From positions 62,001 to 126,000 of the forward strand of contig JABABU010000026.1 in assembly GCA_014238065.1 (NCBI GenBank): a stretch of DNA of 64,000 nt. The letters run 5' to 3'. The notes under the pieces were generated by a model. The model had not been told where the DNA came from, searched no databases, and saw nothing but the letters and a program-made list of their open reading frames with translations. A program made the translations under genes and the position numbers. Shown one piece after another: positions 8,821 through 17,523 of this stretch (the stretch's first letter is position 1; every line of letters begins with the position of its first letter). This DNA is from Actinomycetota bacterium (lineage in GTDB: Bacteria > Actinomycetota > Acidimicrobiia > Acidimicrobiales > Poriferisodalaceae).

Positions 8821-10125
8821 TCACAAACCGGCCCGGTCGAACAGGGTCACTCGCGCCGCGTCGGCAGCAGCCCCGATGATCGGTTCATCACCTGTCGTCA
8901 ATCGCCCACCGGAGACGACTCTTCGACCGGCCACCCATACACTCTCGACCAGGTCGGGTCCGCAGACCGCGGCGACCAGTCGCCGAGGATCACCAGCACC
9001 ACCGGCAACAGCTCGATCGGTCCTCCACAACACGAGATCAGCGGCGTAACCCAGCTCGATCTTGCCGGTGACCTCGCCGAGCCCGAGGGCCTGCGCGTTT
9101 CCTTCTGTTGCGGCCAAGAACGTCGCTTCGACAGAGAGTGACTCGCCAAGAACTGCCTGATGCGCCGAGGCAGCCTGTGCCTCACCGAGCACGTCGAAGC
9201 GTTCGCTCGGCGCTGCGTCGGTGCCGATTCCGATCGGCGAACCCATGCGATACATCTTCGCTGCTGCCATGACCTTGCCCAAAGCCGCATGGACCGTCGG
9301 GCAATAGATCGGATGAACCAACGGCTTCGAGGCAAGGATGGCGTGATCGGCGCCGTCGGCATACATGCAGTGGGCAGCGACTGTCCTCTGATCAAGAACA
9401 CCGAGCTCGTCGAGCTGCGCGATCGGCGAGCGACCGGATCGATGACGAATCGCATCCCACTCGCGCTGCGACTGGGCGACGTGCATATGAACGGGAACAT
9501 CCATCGCCCTGGCCGAACCAGCGATAGCGACGATCCAGTCATCGCCGACCGTGTCGAGCGCGTGCGGCGCGAGCGCTGGATGAACGAGCGGAACACTGCG
9601 ATGCCGCTCTGCGAAATCGATGCCGTCGCCGAGGCTCTGCTCGGAGTGATGCGGTCCGTCATGGCGGATGATGGTCTGGCCGATCACTCCTCGGATCCCG
9701 AGCTCACGCACGGCCTCAACCGTCGCGTCGGCGTAGAAGTAGTGGTCGGCGACCGTGGTGACGCCGGCGAGCAAGGCTTCGGCAATGCTCGTGCGAGCGA
9801 ACGCGCCCACGAGCTCAGCGTCGATGCAGAGCTCGAGCGGCCAGAAGACGTCATATACGGGATGACCCTTCATCTCCCTAAGCGCCCGAGCAAACGACAG
9901 CGCCAGATGCGTGTGCGCGTCGATCAAACCTGGTGAGACAATGCCGGGACCGCTGACGACGCAGTCCGAAGCAAAACCGGCGTCGATCACAGCAGCCGAA
10001 TCGACGGCCATGATCGACCCGTCCGTGATGGCGACGGCACCATCGCGCAGCACACCAGAGCCCGGAAGCAGAACGTCGACGCCGGTGATCACCGTGTCCG
10101 CGTGGCGCCTCGATTCATCTGACAT
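8821..10125 (-). CDS. amidohydrolase (adenosine/cytosine deaminase-like, TrzA/AtzB type)
   Basis: This 434-residue metal-dependent hydrolase belongs to the TrzA/MtaD/guanine-deaminase branch of the amidohydrolase superfamily. SPGLIDAHTHLALSFAR holds the HxH metal ligands, HMHVAQSQ the next His, AAHCMYAD another His, and GIGTDAAPS the metal-binding Asp. These enzymes typically deaminate adenosine derivatives, methylthioadenosine, S-adenosylhomocysteine, guanine or triazines. As the last gene of the BMP-ABC nucleoside unit, a purine or nucleoside deaminase role is the best inference. I chose the ATG at 10125, which lies 11 bases inside the upstream adenosine deaminase gene; earlier in-frame codons fall deeper in that gene. 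Confidence 0.85.
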   Translation of the reverse strand: MSDESRRHADTVITGVDVLLPGSGVLRDGAVAITDGSIMAVDSAAVIDAGFASDCVVSGPGIVSPGLIDAHTHLALSFARALREMKGHPVYDVFWPLELCIDAELVGAFARTSIAEALLAGVTTVADHYFYADATVEAVRELGIRGVIGQTIIRHDGPHHSEQSLGDGIDFAERHRSVPLVHPALAPHALDTVGDDWIVAIAGSARAMDVPVHMHVAQSQREWDAIRHRSGRSPIAQLDELGVLDQRTVAAHCMYADGADHAILASKPLVHPIYCPTVHAALGKVMAAAKMYRMGSPIGIGTDAAPSERFDVLGEAQAASAHQAVLGESLSVEATFLAATEGNAQALGLGEVTGKIELGYAADLVLWRTDRAVAGGAGDPRRLVAAVCGPDLVESVWVAGRRVVSGGRLTTGDEPIIGAAADAARVTLFDRAGL

Positions 10126-11197
10126 CTGCGTATCCGGGTCGGACGACTTCATCGACGATGCGGCGACGCTCGTGCAGGTCACCGAAGCCCGACTCGACGC
10201 CGGCAATCGAGAGCGCCTCGATCTCACCCCAGGTCAACCCGAAGACAGCGGCGAGCTTGGCCATCTCAGAGCTCACGCTCACACCGCTCATCAGCCGATT
10301 ATCGGTGTTGACGCTGACATTGAATCCGTGCCGATGCCAGGCAACGAGCGGGTGCGATTCGAAGTTGGGCACTGCTCCGACGTGCACATGACAACTCGGC
10401 GCCATCTCGAGGGGAACCTGGCTGTCGAGGACGAACTTGGCGAGCGTGCCGAGTCGGAGTTCGCCGTCGACCGACTCGATGTCGTCGTAGAGCCGAACAC
10501 CATGACCGATACGTTCCGCCCCGCAGCTGAGCGACTGGGCTATGAGATCAAGGCCCGGTGGCTCACTCGCGTGGAGAGTGAGATGGAGATGTCCGGCACG
10601 AACGGAGTCGATCGCGGCCTTGTGCTCCATCGGTGGAAAACCGGTCTCGGGACCAGCAAGATCGAACGCGACGACGCGACTGTCGCGATCTCTCCATCGG
10701 AGAGCCACTTCCGCGATCTCGGCGCTCACGTCAGCCTGGCGCATCGCGCACACGATGGTGTTCACAACGATCGATCGGCCAGCGTGTTCAGCTTCAGACA
10801 TGCCAGCTCGGAAGCCGTCCTGGACGGCCTCCATAACCGAATCGAGGTCCAAGCCACCAAGCACGTGGTTCTCGGGAGCGAAGCGCACCTCCGCATAGAC
10901 GACACCATCGGCCGCGAGATCGACTACGGCTTCCCGCGCGACGCGATGGCAGTGGTCGGCTGTCTGCATCACTGCGATCGTGTGCTCGAACGTGGCGAGG
11001 TACTGAAGGATGTCGAGAGTGTTGGCGCCGCGTACGAACCACTCAGAAAGCTCGGCCTCGTCGGTGGACGGCAGTTCGTGACCGATGTCGTCGGCAATCG
11101 CCAGGATCGTGGCCGGCCGTAGCCCTCCATCGAGGTGATCGTGGAGCAATGACTTGGGGCGAGTCCGGATCTCGTCCACCGACGCTGCAATTGTCAT
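10115..11197 (-). CDS. adenosine deaminase-family protein (paralogue 2)
   Basis: This 360-residue protein is the same length as paralogue 1 and shares its HxH ([12 protein letters not shown]), [18 protein letters not shown] and overall order of motifs. The catalytic stretch is TLHASEPPG instead of HAGE: the His and Glu are kept but the Gly between Ala and Glu is Ser. The gene starts one base after the nucleoside hydrolase stop and overlaps the amidohydrolase start, so it is made as part of the transporter operon. The substituted residue and the divergence from paralogue 1 suggest a different nucleoside or base preference; that is inference. Confidence 0.88.
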   Translation of the reverse strand: MTIAASVDEIRTRPKSLLHDHLDGGLRPATILAIADDIGHELPSTDEAELSEWFVRGANTLDILQYLATFEHTIAVMQTADHCHRVAREAVVDLAADGVVYAEVRFAPENHVLGGLDLDSVMEAVQDGFRAGMSEAEHAGRSIVVNTIVCAMRQADVSAEIAEVALRWRDRDSRVVAFDLAGPETGFPPMEHKAAIDSVRAGHLHLTLHASEPPGLDLIAQSLSCGAERIGHGVRLYDDIESVDGELRLGTLAKFVLDSQVPLEMAPSCHVHVGAVPNFESHPLVAWHRHGFNVSVNTDNRLMSGVSVSSEMAKLAAVFGLTWGEIEALSIAGVESGFGDLHERRRIVDEVVRPGYADVR

Positions 11198-11198
11198 G

Positions 11199-12218
11199 TC
11201 ACTCCCCCGCGAGCCAACCCCTGATTCCGGCTCTGAATCGTTCCACGTCGGCGCTCATCGCGACAGACCAGCGCGCCTCGGCGAATCCCATCATTTCCAC
11301 GATCGCCGCCTTCTGACCGGCCGGCATCAGTGACGCTTCGATCATGGCGAGGCGACGATCGCCGACGGTCATACCCCATGCAGCTCCGCCGGCGGTATCG
11401 ACAGCGACCGGCATCGATTCCCACACACAGACATCGGGGTCGACGACACACCAGGCCGCGAGCAGATCGTGTACCGGTAGTCCGTCGCCCATCTCAAGCG
11501 AGCTGAAGTCCCAACAGGCCTCCCAGATTTCATGGAGCGCAGCCGCCCCGGCGATCCGGGTCCCTTCGGCGCTGTCAATCTCTGTGCGACTGATCGTCCC
11601 GACGTGGGTTGCATCAAGCGGGACGAGCATCGGTGGAGCGTCGCCTGCCAGTACCCCTGGCACGCCGAACGCGTCAATGACCGCCGAAGCAGCGTCAGGG
11701 TCGTTACCGACGTTGGCTTCCGCGACCGCGCCCAGATTGCCGCCTTCAGCAATGGCGCCACCCATCAACACCACTCCCGCGAACCTCGAAGGTAGGTCTG
11801 GGTCGAGAGCGAGCGCGGCCGCAACAGGCGTGAACGGGCTCACTGCGACGAGCGTCAACTCGCCGGGCCGTTCGCGAGCAAACTGGACGATGGCTTCTGC
11901 GCCGGGAAGCGTTTCAGCCGACCTCACCGGCTCTGGAAGCACAACGCCGTTGAGGCCATCTGCTCCCATGACGATGCCGGCGTCGAACCGTGCGGGATTC
12001 GCGCCGGCCGCATGTTTCCCAGCGCCCCGGAAGACGGGAACATCATCGCGACCCGCGGCGTGCAACACCGCGAGCGTGTTGGCGACCGTTCGGTCGATAT
12101 CGGTGTTCCCCCAGTCGGCGACGACACCCACCAGTTCGATGTCGGGACACGTCGCGGCCCAGATGAGCGCTCCGGCGTCGTCCGTGCCGGTGTCGACGAC
12201 GAGCACTACCGGATGCAT
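11199..12218 (-). CDS. nucleoside hydrolase (IunH/RihA-like family)
   Basis: This 339-residue protein belongs to the inosine-uridine-preferring nucleoside hydrolase family, which splits ribonucleosides to base and ribose. DTGTDDAGAL near the N-terminus is the calcium-binding motif, DGLPVHDLLAAW near residue 240 holds the conserved His-Asp, and ANVGNDPDAAS matches the conserved Asn region. The N-terminal motif is unusual: the first Asp of the canonical DxDPGxDD is Val (VLVVDTGTDD) and Pro is Thr, although the other three Asp are present. The ATG at 12218 overlaps the permease stop (TGATG). It sits between the permease and adenosine deaminase 2 genes in the uptake operon. Confidence 0.85.
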   Translation of the reverse strand: MHPVVLVVDTGTDDAGALIWAATCPDIELVGVVADWGNTDIDRTVANTLAVLHAAGRDDVPVFRGAGKHAAGANPARFDAGIVMGADGLNGVVLPEPVRSAETLPGAEAIVQFARERPGELTLVAVSPFTPVAAALALDPDLPSRFAGVVLMGGAIAEGGNLGAVAEANVGNDPDAASAVIDAFGVPGVLAGDAPPMLVPLDATHVGTISRTEIDSAEGTRIAGAAALHEIWEACWDFSSLEMGDGLPVHDLLAAWCVVDPDVCVWESMPVAVDTAGGAAWGMTVGDRRLAMIEASLMPAGQKAAIVEMMGFAEARWSVAMSADVERFRAGIRGWLAGE

Positions 12219-13513
12219 CAAGCGTCGCCCTTACGCCACAACATGCCTATGGCCATCGGTGGTCTGAGACGCTGCGAGGCGAACGTCAACACGATCAGCA
12301 CTGTCAGGTGTGGCGTGAACGAAAGGAACTGGCTCGCTACTGAATCGGTGAACAACCAAGCAAGGAAGAAGCCGATCGAGGTTGCCGACAGCAGCAGAAC
12401 CGAGCGGGGGTTCATCTGCAGAAACGCACGAACAGCAAGCACGGCCACAACGATCGCAACAAACAGCAACAGTGAATGCACCGTGCCTTCCTGCCGGAGT
12501 TCGAGCGCGTTGGCGAAGCCGAACAACGTCGAGCCAGCGGCAACACCCGCAGCGTGCCAGTTACCGAAAATGAGGGCGGCGAGGGCGATGAAGCCCCGTC
12601 CAGCGGTCTGCCCTTCGCGGTAGATCCGCGCACCTTCGATTACCAGGAATGCGCCGCCGAGCCCTGCAAGTGCCCCCGAGATGCTGACCGCCGCATAGCG
12701 AATGCCGTACACCGAGACGCCTTGGCTGTCCGGGGCATTCGGGTTCTCACCCGATGCACGAAGTCGGAGGCCGAACCGCGTCCGATACAGCACGTATGTA
12801 GTGGTCGGAATCAAGGCGATGGCGATCAAAGTCAGATTCGACAGACCCGTCGTGAGGCCACTGGCGAGACCAGCGAAGTCGGAGACCACAACCCAATTCC
12901 GGTCGTCGAACCAGCCGAGTATGTCCGGCGAGCTCCAACCGAAGAGTTTCCCTCCGGACAAGAAGGGCACGGTGAACTCGCCCACATCGCCCTTCACCTG
13001 GGGACTGTTGGCTTCCGAACCACCTCGGGTCGTGAAGACCTCACTGGCCAAGTACCGCGCCAGGCCGAGGGCGATGATGTTGATGGCCACGCCCGACACG
13101 ACGTGATCGACACCAAAGGTGATGGTGGCAACCGCGTGAAACAGGCCCCCGATGGCTCCACCGATGAGTGCTGCGAGTACACCCCACCAGACACCCCAGG
13201 TGAAACCGGCCCACGCGGAGGACCATGTGCCGAGAATCATCATGCCTTCGAGGCCGATGTTCACGATGCCGGCGCGCTCGCTGTAAAGACCGCCGAGCCC
13301 AGCGAAGAAGATCGGCACGGCGAGTCGCAGCGTCGCGGCAGCCGTTCCGGACGAGGTCAGATCTTCGCTACCGGTGCCCCATCGCACCAGCGACAAGACC
13401 ACGAGCGCCCCGAATGCGGCGAGCATCGCCCGATACGGGGCCCGAATCTCGGACCAACGCTGGAACAGCGTCTGTTGTATCTCGATTGTCTCCGTCTCCC
13501 AGGTCGCCGTCAT
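12218..13513 (-). CDS. nucleoside ABC transporter permease 2 (NupQ-like)
   Basis: This 431-residue integral membrane protein is the second permease of a BMP-type nucleoside importer, of the branched-chain amino acid/ribose permease family (BPD_transp_2). After a cytoplasmic stretch of about 30 residues it has multiple hydrophobic segments; the signature GLYSERAGIVNIGLEGMMI near residue 80 is typical of the NupQ/YufQ group, and RFGLRLRASGENPNAPDSQG is the loop that contacts the ATPase. It overlaps permease 1 by 4 bases upstream and the nucleoside hydrolase downstream. Together with 13510-17360 it forms a complete importer. Confidence 0.92.
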   Translation of the reverse strand: MTATWETETIEIQQTLFQRWSEIRAPYRAMLAAFGALVVLSLVRWGTGSEDLTSSGTAAATLRLAVPIFFAGLGGLYSERAGIVNIGLEGMMILGTWSSAWAGFTWGVWWGVLAALIGGAIGGLFHAVATITFGVDHVVSGVAINIIALGLARYLASEVFTTRGGSEANSPQVKGDVGEFTVPFLSGGKLFGWSSPDILGWFDDRNWVVVSDFAGLASGLTTGLSNLTLIAIALIPTTTYVLYRTRFGLRLRASGENPNAPDSQGVSVYGIRYAAVSISGALAGLGGAFLVIEGARIYREGQTAGRGFIALAALIFGNWHAAGVAAGSTLFGFANALELRQEGTVHSLLLFVAIVVAVLAVRAFLQMNPRSVLLLSATSIGFFLAWLFTDSVASQFLSFTPHLTVLIVLTFASQRLRPPMAIGMLWRKGDA

Positions 13514-14652
13514 GCCCGCGAACTTTCACTCGACGCCGAGTCGGCAGCAAGCGCCTCTGCGGAGCGTGCTGCGGCAGATCGAACTGCTGCAGCCCGAGAC
13601 GAACGTTCGGCAACCGAATAGCCGATGACGACGGCGAGCAAGATCGTTCCCTGCATGATCTTCACGATCTCTGGAGAGATGCCCTCGATGGCGAGCACAG
13701 AGCCCGACCGTTCGAGCGAGCCCCACACGATCGCACCAATGGCGACACCGACCGGGTGGTTTCTGCCAAGCAGCGCCACCGCCAGACCATCGAAACCGAG
13801 ATCGGAAGGAAAGTTGGCGTCGCGGTACTCGTGAAAATGACCAAGAAGGTGAGGCAGACCGACCAGACCGGCGAGACCGCCGGAGATGAGCATCGTGCGG
13901 AGCATCATCTTGTTCGGATCGACACCGGCCGCACGTGCGGCTTCGGGGTTGAGGCCGGTGGCCCTGAGGTCGTAACCGAACCTGGTCCTGTTCAAGATCA
14001 CGTGGTACGCGACACCGACGATGATCGCCAGCACCAGAGCGCCGAACAGCTGACCTCTGGTCTCTGAGAGATCCCATCCAAGCCATGTCATGAAACGGTT
14101 GAGTGATGGCAGCTGACCCGAAGCAGGAAGCTTCGGTGTCTTGGTGAGCAACGACGTGTCGTCGTCGGACTTCAGGTAATTCGTGAGCAGGAACGCGACG
14201 ATGCCCGTGGCGATGGTGTTGAGCATGATCGTCGAGATCACGACCGACACGCCACGCCTCACCAGCAGCACGCCAGCGATGCCAGCCCATAGACCACCCA
14301 CTGCCATGGCGGTCACGACGAGGACGGGAATGTGAATCACCGGCGGCAGCGAGATCGCAGCACCGACGGCCGCAGCCAAAAACACCGCAATGCGGTACTG
14401 ACCATCGACACCGATGTTGAACAGGTTCATCTTGAATCCGATCGCGACTGCGAGACCGGATATGTACAGCGGTGTTGCCCGATTCAGGATGTCGACGATC
14501 GAGTCTTTGCGAGTTCCGAAATCCCACATCGACCGGAACACGCCGAATGGGTCATTGCCGGCAACCTTCAGCACGATGCTTGTGATGACGAGCGAGAGGA
14601 TCGCCGCGAACACCGGAGCGAGCAGCCCACGCGCGAGGCGGGCGAGAATCAT
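13510..14652 (-). CDS. nucleoside ABC transporter permease 1 (NupP-like)
   Basis: This 380-residue permease is the partner of permease 2. It has about nine hydrophobic segments; ATPLYISGLAVAIGFKMNLF and NIGVDGQYRIAVF match the NupP/YufP group, and RFGYDLRATGLNPEAARAAG is the cytoplasmic coupling loop to the ATPase. The C-terminus ends with an unusual Ala/Ser/Arg-rich tail after residue 345. The ATG overlaps the TGA of the ATPase gene (ATGA), and its own stop overlaps the permease 2 start, so all three membrane-complex genes are translationally coupled. Confidence 0.92.
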   Translation of the reverse strand: MILARLARGLLAPVFAAILSLVITSIVLKVAGNDPFGVFRSMWDFGTRKDSIVDILNRATPLYISGLAVAIGFKMNLFNIGVDGQYRIAVFLAAAVGAAISLPPVIHIPVLVVTAMAVGGLWAGIAGVLLVRRGVSVVISTIMLNTIATGIVAFLLTNYLKSDDDTSLLTKTPKLPASGQLPSLNRFMTWLGWDLSETRGQLFGALVLAIIVGVAYHVILNRTRFGYDLRATGLNPEAARAAGVDPNKMMLRTMLISGGLAGLVGLPHLLGHFHEYRDANFPSDLGFDGLAVALLGRNHPVGVAIGAIVWGSLERSGSVLAIEGISPEIVKIMQGTILLAVVIGYSVAERSSRAAAVRSAAARSAEALAADSASSESSRA

Positions 14653-16217
14653 GCCAGCGCACCAGTCATGTGCGAACCGAGCTCTTTGGGCGTCACGCTC
14701 TTGGGGTCGAGGTCGGCAACCAGCCGACCTCTGAGCATGACCTTCAGCGAGTCGGACAGACCGATCAACTCCTCGAGATCGGCAGAGATCAACAGCACCG
14801 CCATTCCTGCGGCACGTGCTTCCTTGATCTGCTCCCAGATCGCAGCCTGAGCACCAACGTCGATGCCTCGCGTCGGCTGGGAGGCGATCATGATCTTGGG
14901 GTTCGCGCTCATCTCACGACCGAAGATCAGCTTCTGCTGATTCCCGCCGGAGAGCGCCATGGCCGGAACATCGACACCTGGCGTCCTGACGTCGAAGGTG
15001 TCGACGATCTCTTGGGTCCGGCGCCGCGACGCCCGTGCATCCATCCAGCCGCCGCTGCTGTACGGAGCAGCCCCCTGATGGCCGAGCGCAGCGTTCTCCC
15101 AGAGCGGAGCCGGCAGCAACAGTCCGTACCTGTGCCGATCCTCGGGTATGTAGCCGACGCCGTTCTGCCGTCGATACTGCGTGTCCTTGTTGGTCATGTC
15201 CTCGCCGGTGACCACGATGGTGCCCGACTCAGTTGTGGTGAGCCCGATCAGAGCTTCGATCAACTCTGACTGGCCATTGCCCTCGACACCGGCAATACCG
15301 ACGATCTCACCTCTGTGGACGGTGACCGAAACATCGTCGAGACGAACTCGGCCATCGTTGTCGACGACCGTGATGCCGGATGCTTCGAGCACGGCCTCAG
15401 CGGTCACAGTCGACTCGCCGGCCTCTGGGACAGGTAATTCCGACCCGACCATCAACTCGGCTAGGTCGTGTGCGCTGACCTCGGCGGCCCTGACCTCCGC
15501 AACGGTCTTTCCGGCACGGATGACAGTGATGTCCTCTGCGATGCTCAACACCTCGTCGAGCTTGTGCGAGATGAAGATGACGGTGACACCCTCGGTCGTC
15601 AGGTCGCGAAGCGATTCGAAGAGCTCCTCGACCTCCTGAGGAACGAGAACCGCCGTCGGCTCGTCGAGGATCAGTATCCGAGCTCCGCGATAGAGGACTT
15701 TCAGAATCTCCACTCGCTGCCGCTGCCCAACTCCAAGCTCAGCGACCAGATGGTTCGGGTCGACGTCCAACCCGTACGCCTTACCGAGTTCGGCAATCCG
15801 ACGAGTAGCCGACGCCTTGTCGAGCAGAAGTCGAGTCCCTGGCTCGTCTCCGAGAACAACATTCTCGAGCACCGTCAAGTTGCTGGCCAGCATGAAGTGC
15901 TGATGCACCATGCCGATACCGCTTGCGATCGCATCCTTCGGCGAACGAAAGTTGACTTCCTCGCCGTCCATCGAGATCGTGCCCTGATCCTGGCGTTGCA
16001 TGCCATAGAGGATCTTCATCAACGTCGACTTGCCGGCGCCGTTCTCTCCGACGATGGCGTGGATCGAGCCCTTGAGCACCGTCACGTCCACGCCGTCGTT
16101 CGCCACGACGCCAGGGAAACGTTTCACGATTCCGTTCACGCTGACGGCCGGGGGAGCAGACGCGACGGCGGGAGCCTCCGAGGATTCCGGGGCTCCCGCC
16201 TGGTCGTTCATCGCCAT
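14649..16217 (-). CDS. nucleoside ABC transporter ATP-binding protein (NupO-like)
   Basis: This 522-residue protein contains two tandem ABC ATPase domains, as in ribose- and nucleoside-type importers. The first domain has Walker A GENGAGKST (near residue 56), signature LGVGQRQRVEI and Walker B ILILDEPTAVL; the second has a degenerate Walker A (GVEGNGQSELIEAL), signature LSGGNQQK and PKIMIASQPTRGID in the Walker B position, where the usual Asp-Glu is replaced. This asymmetry is normal for the family. About 25 residues rich in Ala and Pro precede the first domain. It energises uptake through the two permeases encoded downstream. Confidence 0.93.
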   Translation of the reverse strand: MAMNDQAGAPESSEAPAVASAPPAVSVNGIVKRFPGVVANDGVDVTVLKGSIHAIVGENGAGKSTLMKILYGMQRQDQGTISMDGEEVNFRSPKDAIASGIGMVHQHFMLASNLTVLENVVLGDEPGTRLLLDKASATRRIAELGKAYGLDVDPNHLVAELGVGQRQRVEILKVLYRGARILILDEPTAVLVPQEVEELFESLRDLTTEGVTVIFISHKLDEVLSIAEDITVIRAGKTVAEVRAAEVSAHDLAELMVGSELPVPEAGESTVTAEAVLEASGITVVDNDGRVRLDDVSVTVHRGEIVGIAGVEGNGQSELIEALIGLTTTESGTIVVTGEDMTNKDTQYRRQNGVGYIPEDRHRYGLLLPAPLWENAALGHQGAAPYSSGGWMDARASRRRTQEIVDTFDVRTPGVDVPAMALSGGNQQKLIFGREMSANPKIMIASQPTRGIDVGAQAAIWEQIKEARAAGMAVLLISADLEELIGLSDSLKVMLRGRLVADLDPKSVTPKELGSHMTGALA

Positions 16218-16244
16218 GTTCTAGCCGAATCCGGCCAGCGACAT

Positions 16245-17360
16245 TTACGGAGCGGTCGGAACCGAGATCGCGCCGCTGATGATGTCAGCCTTGGCTGACT
16301 CGAGCTGAGCGATCTCGTCTGCGCTCAGGTGATCACCAGTAGTGGAGTAACCGACGCCGTCGACGCTGAGGTCGAACACGGTCACACCACCGAGGTTGAT
16401 GGAGCCATCGATGAGTGCCTCGATGGTGTTGTACACAGCCACGTCGACGCGCTTCAGCATCGAGGTGAGGATCCATGGCTTGACCTCATCAGGCACTGCG
16501 GTGTTGTCGGGTGAACCCTGGTCGGAGTCGACACCGATCGAGTACGCCATGTTGCCGGCCTCGTTGTGCTCGCGCACAGCCTCGAACATGCCGTTGCCGG
16601 AGCCGCCCGCGGCGCTGTAGATGACATCGACGCCGCTCTCGAGCTGGCCGATGGCGATCTCCTTGCCCTTCACCGGATCGCCGAAGCCACTGAAGTCAGG
16701 GGGCTGCGAGATGTACTTCACGTCGACTTCGATGTCGGGGTTGACGGCGCGGGCGCCAGCAGCGAAGCCGGCCTCGAACTTCTTGATGAGGTCGATCTCG
16801 ACGCCACCGATGAAGCCGACCTTGCCGGACTGACTCTTGAGCGCTGCCGCCATGCCGACAAGGTAAGAACCCTGCTCCTCGGCGAACACGAGGCTCGCGA
16901 CGTTTGGTGCGCCGACAACACTGTCGACGATGGCCCAGCTCGTGTCGGGGAAGGCAGCTGCTGCTTCGCTCATCGCGTCACCGAGGAGGAAACCGATGCC
17001 GATGCCGAGGTCGGTGCCGGTCTCGCCGAGCAATGACACCTCGGCGATGCCGGTCTCGCCGCCCGTCAGGTTGACAACGACCTCAGTCTGGGTGATCCCG
17101 AAGTCGGTGAGCGCGAGATCGTAACCAGCGACAGCTGAGTCGTTGAACGAGCCATCACCTCGGCCGTTGTGGATGAGCCCGATGTTGTAGTCCATCGTCT
17201 CTGGAGCCTCGGTGACCTCCGGCGCCGCGGTGGTCTCCGCTGGTGCGGCTGTGGTTGGTGCGGCAGTGTCGTCCGCAGTCGTCTCGCTACTGTCTCCACA
17301 GGCAGCAGCGATCATCGTGAGCGCGAGGAGCGCGCCGACGATCTTGGTTGCTTTTCGCAT
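16245..17360 (-). CDS. BMP-family nucleoside-binding lipoprotein
   Basis: This 371-residue lipoprotein is the substrate-binding component of the importer (BMP/PnrA/Med family, which bind purine or other nucleosides). The signal peptide MRKATKIVGALLALTMIAAA ends at a lipobox Cys; a Thr/Ala/Glu linker follows, then the BMP domain beginning YNIGLIHNGRGDGSFNDSA and containing KVGFIGGVEIDLIKKFEAGF and YSAAGGSGNGMFEA. I chose the ATG at 17360 because GAGGGA lies six bases upstream; a reading from 17381 adds seven residues and uses no visible binding site. It is the first gene of the operon and its leader carries two overlapping hairpins. Confidence 0.93.
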   Translation of the reverse strand: MRKATKIVGALLALTMIAAACGDSSETTADDTAAPTTAAPAETTAAPEVTEAPETMDYNIGLIHNGRGDGSFNDSAVAGYDLALTDFGITQTEVVVNLTGGETGIAEVSLLGETGTDLGIGIGFLLGDAMSEAAAAFPDTSWAIVDSVVGAPNVASLVFAEEQGSYLVGMAAALKSQSGKVGFIGGVEIDLIKKFEAGFAAGARAVNPDIEVDVKYISQPPDFSGFGDPVKGKEIAIGQLESGVDVIYSAAGGSGNGMFEAVREHNEAGNMAYSIGVDSDQGSPDNTAVPDEVKPWILTSMLKRVDVAVYNTIEALIDGSINLGGVTVFDLSVDGVGYSTTGDHLSADEIAQLESAKADIISGAISVPTAP

Positions 17361-17381
17361 GATGTCCCTCATGTGAGTCAC

Positions 17382-17412
17382 AGCCGGTCTCCCGGCTGGG
17401 GCCTGCCCCAGC
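17382..17412 (-). promoter_or_regulatory. two mutually exclusive leader hairpins before the nucleoside operon
   Basis: In the untranslated leader, on the mRNA strand, a perfect 7-base stem GCTGGGG/CCCCAGC with a four-base loop is followed by a perfect 6-base stem AGCCGG/CCGGCT closed by a GAGA (GNRA-type) tetraloop. The two stems share three bases (17395-17397), so both cannot form fully at once. They end about 20 bases before the lipoprotein ATG. This could be an attenuator or an mRNA-processing element; no known riboswitch consensus was recognised. Confidence 0.45.
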
Positions 17413-17523
17413 GGCAGACCAACTTGATCTGATGGGACTGAACCCTATGCCTGTATGTGGGGTTCTGCCACACGGCCGAACAGGTTTGCAAACGTCGCTC
17501 ACACCGGTGACGGGGAATCCGGT

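Noticed and set aside
9911..11122. 403-codon plus-strand open frame
   Set aside because: Antisense to adenosine deaminase 2 and the start of the amidohydrolase; no recognisable domain.
12476..13621. 381-codon plus-strand open frame
   Set aside because: Antisense to the two permease genes; a soluble-looking composition opposite membrane segments is a typical artefact.
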